A DNA stretch of 51,559 nt from a virus: IMG/VR virus record IMGVR_UViG_3300013102_000012, positions 1-51,559 of that record. One strand, written 5' to 3'. This document shows, one piece after another, positions 49,078-51,559 of the stretch (the stretch's first letter is position 1; each line of letters begins with the position of its first letter). The position numbers and the translations under genes were made by a program. The notes under the pieces were generated by a model. It was not told the DNA's origin, did no database searches, and was given only the letters and a program-made list of their open reading frames with translations.

Positions 49078-49481
49078 TTCGCGCCCTCCCCCATCTTGAA
49101 GATGCGCTCGGACGAGGTGGAGAGCGCCGCGTTGAGGACGGCAACCATCCATTTCCCTCGGGCAATATCTACACCCTCTTCATCCCAGGATGAGATGTTG
49201 AAAGCTGCTCCAGTTGGATCAACCAGATACAAGGCGCTGTGATGATTGTCCGGCTCAGGGTCTAGTAACTCAAACTTGCCAGTTCCGTACGGCGTGTCAT
49301 AGCGTAATCTATTCCTGATCCCGTTGGCTTGTGTGAAGAGGAAGTGCCGCTCGCGTTCTTCGACGATTGCCGTCTGGATCGCGCCGACAAGATCGGTCCA
49401 CAGGTACATGCCGCTTGGATGGCGCCACGTCTCGTTTGCGATACGCTCGCCTTCGGCTTCGATGTCGGGAAGATCATCCAT
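49074..49481 (-). CDS. Hypothetical protein (135 residues)
   Basis: 135 residues: GERIANETWRHPSGMYLWTDLVGAIQTAIVEERERHF, then a beta-rich half with YDTPYGTGKFELLDPEPDNH and GAAFNISSWDEEGVDIARG. Typical phage early protein with no known family. Confidence 0.62.
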   Translation of the reverse strand: MDDLPDIEAEGERIANETWRHPSGMYLWTDLVGAIQTAIVEERERHFLFTQANGIRNRLRYDTPYGTGKFELLDPEPDNHHSALYLVDPTGAAFNISSWDEEGVDIARGKWMVAVLNAALSTSSERIFKMGEGAK

Positions 49482-49581
49482 GGTGAATGGCTCCCTTGAT
49501 AAGGTTGGCCGCTACGTTGCCAGCGACAACCATGGCGAACAGCGCGAGCCAGAACACCGCAACCTTGAATGCGTGGATCAT
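49474..49581 (-). CDS. Single-membrane-segment micro-protein (35 residues)
   Basis: 35 residues: IHAFKVAVFWLALFAMVVAG membrane segment and a basic tail. The ATG overlaps the upstream stop (ATGA) and its TGA lies inside the next start region (ATGGATGA). Small phage membrane proteins of this size may modulate host functions. Confidence 0.6.
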   Translation of the reverse strand: MIHAFKVAVFWLALFAMVVAGNVAANLIKGAIHHG

Positions 49582-50435
49582 TTCGCCTCTCCCTTCACGA
49601 TAGCCGCGATGCTCTCCACGATCTCCGGGGAGATGGTAGGATGGGCTGCCTTGGCGAGGTCGAGGGGAGATGGATCTGGGCGAATAACGCCGAGATGGTC
49701 TAGGAACCGCGTCAGGTCCCGATACCCCCTCTCTTGCTGCAGCCACCACCGCGCCGCTTCTCCACGGGTTACAGGCGTCACCGCGACCATGCCCGCAAGC
49801 TCTGCGTAGTGCTTGGCCGTCTCTACAGCGGAATAGGCGGGGACGAACTCGTTGCCTTCGATGGGTTTGGCGTACAGCGGCGTGACCGTGCGCAGGTCGC
49901 TCGGCTCTGGGATGTACGCGGGCTTCCGCAGCAACACCGGATCGGCGTATTTCTGCTCTACCCAGTAGCCAAACGGCTCCGGCTTCCCCTCCTCTGCCGG
50001 TTCGGGAAGGCTGGTGGTGGGGCGGCGCTGGTAGCCGATCACATAAACGCCGTCGTAGCCCTCTGTCCAATAGCCGGAAGTACTCACAACGCCAGCTGTC
50101 GTGCCGTCGCTCAACAGCACGCGCCCGTACGCCCAATCGGGCGGACATTGACCGCGCAAGTACCACGGCCACATGGGGGGGCGGTCCGGATGCGCTTCGT
50201 TCCAAGTGATGCACCGATATACGATGTCAGAGGCGTCGAGACGGATGGCGGTGGCGCACTTCCAGTCGGCATCGGTCCACGCGCCGTGATTAGCCGGTCC
50301 CCAGCGCCCATCGCTCTCGCAACGGTGCTGGTACTCGATTTTCGTGTGCGGCCGCAGCCACGAAGGCGGCCACACGTCGCACAGCGGATTGTCCCGCGTA
50401 AAGATGGCGCCGGGGGTGAAGTTCGGTTCGGTCAT
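49578..50435 (-). CDS. Hypothetical protein (285 residues)
   Basis: 285 residues from the ATG at 50435 with AAGGGAGA ahead. The first 150 residues are Trp/Cys-rich (PLCDVWPPSWLRPHTK, CITWNEAHPDRPPMWPWYLRGQCPPDW); a middle basic loop; the C-terminal part is helical with GEAARWWLQQERGYRDLTRFL. No family recognised. Second gene of the TetR-led early operon. Confidence 0.65.
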   Translation of the reverse strand: MTEPNFTPGAIFTRDNPLCDVWPPSWLRPHTKIEYQHRCESDGRWGPANHGAWTDADWKCATAIRLDASDIVYRCITWNEAHPDRPPMWPWYLRGQCPPDWAYGRVLLSDGTTAGVVSTSGYWTEGYDGVYVIGYQRRPTTSLPEPAEEGKPEPFGYWVEQKYADPVLLRKPAYIPEPSDLRTVTPLYAKPIEGNEFVPAYSAVETAKHYAELAGMVAVTPVTRGEAARWWLQQERGYRDLTRFLDHLGVIRPDPSPLDLAKAAHPTISPEIVESIAAIVKGEAK

Positions 50436-50467
50436 GTCGGTCGGTCTCCCTTGGTCGTTTGGTTCGG

Positions 50468-50815
50468 TTAGATGCGGACGGACGCGCGCAGCCCGGCCGG
50501 CACATCGTCGAGCGACAGGCACCCATCGACCAGCCCGATCCGCATCATGCGCAGGTCGGACTTTTCGACGGCCCGTTTCATCACGGCGGCCAAAACGCGT
50601 TCACGGTAGCCGATCCGGTCATGCTCGCCGCGGGTCAGCCGGACGCGCCCGAAGTTCGACACGCTGGCCGGTGACACGTCGGCTTCCTGGGCGATCGCGC
50701 TGCGCGTCAGGGCGTTGATTCCATTCAACTCGACGATGCGCCAAGCGGCATCGACGATCGCCGCGTCCCGAAGGATATTGCGACGGTCAATTTCGAAGTC
50801 GGTGTCGTGGTGCAC
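50468..50815 (-). CDS. TetR-like HTH regulator
   Basis: 115 residues from the GTG at 50815 (AAAAGGGAA ahead); an ATG upstream would lie in the promoter. ILRDAAIVDAAWRIVELNGINALTRSAIAQEADVSPASVSN (parts: AAWRIVELNGINALT, IAQEADVSPASVSN) is a TetR-type N-terminal HTH, but the C-terminal dimer domain is very short (about 60 residues) and ends VPAGLRASVRI. Its own promoter carries the palindrome found at six other promoters, so it may repress or activate that set. Confidence 0.7.
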   Translation of the reverse strand: MHHDTDFEIDRRNILRDAAIVDAAWRIVELNGINALTRSAIAQEADVSPASVSNFGRVRLTRGEHDRIGYRERVLAAVMKRAVEKSDLRMMRIGLVDGCLSLDDVPAGLRASVRI

Positions 50816-50855
50816 GGGCGTAATTCCCTTTTGGTTGGTTCTAAAGTACCCTTCG

Positions 50856-50884
50856 GTCCTAACAGCTATTGACGGAGCGGTCAA
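50856..50884 (-). promoter_or_regulatory. Promoter P7 (minus) with palindrome, of the regulator operon
   Basis: Minus-strand TTGACC (50879-50884), 17-bp spacer, TAGGAC (50856-50861); palindrome ATTGAC-N6-GTCAAC at 50868-50885. It drives the TetR-like gene and the early genes to 45498. The palindrome ends 2 bp before the endolysin ATG on the other strand. Confidence 0.7.
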
Positions 50885-50887
50885 CGC

Positions 50888-51406
50888 ATGACGTACACCC
50901 TCGGCGCCAAGTCGCTTGCCAATCTCGCCGGCGTGCATCCCGTATTGGTCGCGGTGGTCAAGCGGGCGATCCAGCTAACCGAACAGGATTTCACCGTGTA
51001 CGAAGGCGTGCGGACGCTCGAGCGCCAGAAACAACTGGTTGCGGCTGGCACGTCGAAGACGCTCGACTCGATGCACATTCCCGCGCCCGACCGGCTGCAG
51101 GTGCTGGTCGAGCCCGGCTTCCTGGGCCATGCGGTCGACTTGGTGCCGTGGATCGACGGGCGGGCCCAATGGGATTGGGACGCTATTTATCCGATTGCGT
51201 CGGCCGTCTGGCGCGCAGCGGACAAGCAAGGCGTCCAGGACAAGCTCAACTACGGGGGCGTTTGGGATCTGTGGGCGAACCATTGGGACGGCTCGACGCC
51301 CGAGGCGGTCAAGCGTGCGGTCAACGCATATACGGACCGTCGGCGCGCCAAAGGACGAACGGCATTTCTCGACGGTCCGCATTGGCAGATCGGCCGGCTC
51401 GGTTAA
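50888..51406 (+). CDS. Endolysin, M15 (VanY-like) peptidase
   Basis: 172 residues. VYEGVRTLERQKQLVAAGTSKT is the M15 start; SMH at 61-63 and GHAVDLVPW at 80-88 are the zinc-motif halves, with 16 residues between the His and the Gly where other phage endolysins have 2; GPHWQI near the C-terminus supplies the last His. It cuts the peptide of peptidoglycan (L-Ala-D-Glu type) at lysis. It lies apart from the holin/spanin group and its stop interlocks with the DUF1643 stop (TTAA). Confidence 0.88.
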   Translation: MTYTLGAKSLANLAGVHPVLVAVVKRAIQLTEQDFTVYEGVRTLERQKQLVAAGTSKTLDSMHIPAPDRLQVLVEPGFLGHAVDLVPWIDGRAQWDWDAIYPIASAVWRAADKQGVQDKLNYGGVWDLWANHWDGSTPEAVKRAVNAYTDRRRAKGRTAFLDGPHWQIGRLG

Positions 51407-51559
51407 AAGCCGCAGTGCGCACGCCATAAAGTAAGCGGCTGGTCGGCCGGAATGCGGTGAACCCCACGCGCCAACGGGTGCTTTGGCGCCCCGCTTTGGG
51501 TCGTGCCCAGACAGTACAGGTCGATTTCGTGTAGATCGCACCAAAACTCAAATCGCCCA
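51403..51559 (-). CDS. DUF1643 family protein, C-terminal part (continues at 482)
   Basis: Frame on the minus strand entering from the left end of the contig. Bases 51437-51559 duplicate positions 1-123; the new part is 51403-51436 and codes for the last residues (LTLWRAHCGF) before the TAA. See the entry at 1-482 for the whole protein. Confidence 0.85.
   Translation of the reverse strand, partial: GRFEFWCDLHEIDLYCLGTTQSGAPKHPLARGVHRIPADQPLTLWRAHCGF
51437..51559. repeat. Terminal direct repeat, right copy
   Basis: Identical to bases 1-123. See the left copy; most likely an assembly overlap of a circular map. Confidence 0.95.

Noticed and set aside
1-51559. Search for integrase, CI-like repressor, CRISPR array or toxin-antitoxin pair
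   Set aside because: None recognised. The only regulators seen are the TetR-like protein and one small HTH protein.

Overview
The window is an almost complete, probably complete, genome of a tailed bacteriophage of about 51.4 kb. The first 123 bases are repeated exactly as the last 123, so the contig closes into a circle of 51,436 bp, cut inside a DUF1643 gene. Structural genes point to a contractile-tailed (myovirus) phage: DUF3383 sheath, tube, tape measure with tail lysozyme, gpV/gp25/gpJ-type baseplate genes, DUF2184 capsid, DUF1073 portal, MuF-like protein and DUF2213 protease. This gene content resembles Bcep781/OP2-type myophages of GC-rich proteobacteria. I see no integrase, excisionase or CI-like repressor, so a lytic life style is inferred. 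The host is a GC-rich, Gram-negative bacterium (spanin-like and Sec-signal genes, TTGACG -35 boxes), possibly an alphaproteobacterium; this is a weak inference.

Layout. 51403-4163 (across the cut, minus): DUF1643 protein, VRR-NUC nuclease, small HTH protein, unknown protein, helicase and adenine methyltransferase. 4245-10779 (plus): replication operon with an Nmad5-like protein, DUF2800 nuclease, ssDNA-binding protein, nucleotidyltransferase-like protein, zinc-ribbon protein and family A DNA polymerase. 10776-13546 (minus): two proteins with Sec signals and a lysis/membrane group. 13590-34743 (minus): tail fibre, baseplate, tape measure, tube, sheath, head-tail joining, capsid, protease and tailspike, interrupted by four plus-strand cassettes at 16601-22339. 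34849-40583 (minus): MuF-like protein, portal, large terminase and small genes. 40647-44763 (minus): secreted beta-helix protein, SGNH-type receptor protein and small terminase. 44804-45500: a tRNA-Gln, a tRNA-like sequence and an AT-rich, repeat-rich non-coding region that is the best origin candidate. 45498-50815 (minus): primase-helicase, small early genes and a TetR-like regulator. 50888-51406 (plus): an M15 peptidase endolysin.

The main novelty is regulatory. Seven promoters share a palindrome, ATTGAC-N6-GTCAAT, lying over a TTGACG/C -35 box with a 17-bp spacer to the -10. One lies in front of the TetR-like gene, suggesting autoregulation of a phage-wide regulon. In the baseplate region four copies sit between divergent genes. 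The minus-strand gene on the other side starts only 6-7 nt after a TAWNGT-type -10, so it is probably leaderless. Each plus-strand cassette ends where its stop codon interlocks with, or abuts, the stop of the converging late gene. A cytosine methyltransferase in one cassette carries a second long ORF in its +1 frame that looks like a conserved protein.
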